Source: Marinilabiliaceae bacterium JC040 (GTDB taxonomy: Bacteria > Bacteroidota > Bacteroidia > Bacteroidales > Marinifilaceae). From it: a stretch of DNA of 64,000 nucleotides. Both the position numbers and the translations under genes were made by a program. The notes under the pieces are model-generated. The model was not told the DNA's origin, searched no databases, and worked only from the letters and a program-made list of their open reading frames with translations. Below are positions 63,601-64,000 of this stretch, in pieces. The DNA lies in assembly GCA_022496785.1 (NCBI GenBank), contig SNAP01000001.1:1-64000 (forward strand), read 5' to 3'. The number at the start of each line of letters is the position of its first letter. Position 1 is the stretch's first letter.

Positions 63601-64000
63601 TGTACTCCAACTAAGAAACTAAACGAAGACTTAGAACAATTCAGAAATAAAAATATCAAGATAGCAGGTATTGTTTGTGAATCGAGAGAAGGCATGACTA
63701 GAAAAGGCAATCCTTTTGCAATCTTTAAAATTGAAGATTTTCAAGACACATTTGAAATGCCTCTATTCTCTAGAGATTATATCGATTACAGAAATTATGC
63801 AGTTATAGGTTCTTCTATCATTATTAGTGGTAGAGTTCAAGAAAAATCTTGGTCTAAAAACAAAGAGCTTGAATTTAAAATCAATAAAATTGAATATTTA
63901 TGCGACATTAAAATTCAAAATGTTGATATACAAATTGATGTAACGAAATTAAATGAAGAATTATTAACAGAATTAAAAGCTATACTAGATAATAATATAG
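60601..64000 (+). CDS. dnaE: DNA polymerase III alpha subunit (C-terminus outside window)
   Basis: An open frame of 1133 codons from the ATG at 60601, still open at the right edge; the family length suggests roughly 100-150 residues are missing. The N-terminal PHP domain begins [14 protein letters not shown], with [11 protein letters not shown] and GEIPQK. The polymerase palm has the catalytic acids in PDIDIDFDD near residue 406, [10 protein letters not shown] before it and RQTGVHACG after. The [31 protein letters not shown] region is typical, and an OB-fold follows near the edge (IAGIVCE). It replicates the chromosome. It starts 1 bp after purN. Confidence 0.96.
   Translation, partial: [1133 protein letters not shown]

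Noticed and set aside
1-64000. tRNA genes, CRISPR arrays, insertion sequences, prophage or defence islands
   Set aside because: No cloverleaf with TTCGA-type T arm, no spaced repeat array, no transposase, integrase, nuclease-toxin or restriction gene was found on either strand.

Overview
The window is AT-rich chromosomal DNA from a member of the Bacteroidota, most likely an anaerobic Bacteroidales-type organism. The evidence is family content: a GldB-type lipoprotein, DUF4837, DUF4290 and DUF1573 proteins, a fused MurF-Alr, the alternative Bacteroidetes GlmU-like protein, an EF-G2 paralogue, type B L31, and LysO and ThrE exporters each split into two genes. Many intergenic regions carry the Bacteroidetes -7 box TAnnTTTG, several with TTTG 19 bp upstream. 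No genus can be named from the sequence alone. Methylmalonyl-CoA mutase, a 2[4Fe-4S] ferredoxin, an iron alcohol dehydrogenase and a Cys-rich Crp/Fnr regulator fit a fermentative anaerobe that makes or uses propionate/succinate. I saw no tRNA, rRNA, CRISPR array, insertion sequence, prophage or integron; this is ordinary core genome with few accessory genes.

Layout. 1-390: non-coding; a strong minus-strand promoter points off the left edge, followed by repeat elements and a porin promoter. 0.4-7.8 kb: porin, two lipoproteins, NhaA, ComF, a TonB-like protein. 7.8-13.6 kb: WaaA, MetK behind a probable SAM-II riboswitch, YjdM, a TPR histidine kinase, a membrane zinc peptidase. 13.8-20 kb: EF-G2, Fe-ADH, UvrD/PcrA helicase. 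20-29 kb: DUF4290-MurA, FolK, SppA, LpxK, purine nucleoside phosphorylase, a GNAT-like protein, L31, a GlmU-like protein. 29-40.5 kb: Lon, AI-2E-family permease, PssA, DUF1573, M20 hydrolase, ferredoxin, 5-FTHF cyclo-ligase, GldB, NadE, Crp/Fnr. 40.5-49.5 kb: MurF-Alr, cardiolipin synthase, PrmC, RecX, split LysO, split ThrE, MATE. 49.7-64 kb: MutB/MutA, DapD, TsaC-TsaB-DUF3108, EF-P, AcpP-FabF-RNase III, PurN and DnaE, which runs off the right edge.

Functional themes are envelope building (MurA, MurF-Alr, LpxK, WaaA, PssA, Cls, DapD, AcpP/FabF), translation (EF-G2, EF-P, PrmC, TsaB/C, L31), one-carbon and cofactor metabolism (MetK, FolK, 5-FTHF cyclo-ligase, PurN, NadE) and amino-acid export (LysO, ThrE).

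The strongest non-coding signal is the SAM-II-like aptamer starting at the predicted metK transcription start. Other items worth checking are a structured leader before the MATE gene, likely leaderless mRNAs for prmC and the TonB-like gene, an EF-G2 whose switch-II catalytic His is Ser, a MurA with Asp in place of the fosfomycin-target Cys, and a strand-composition change along the window that may mark a replication switch.
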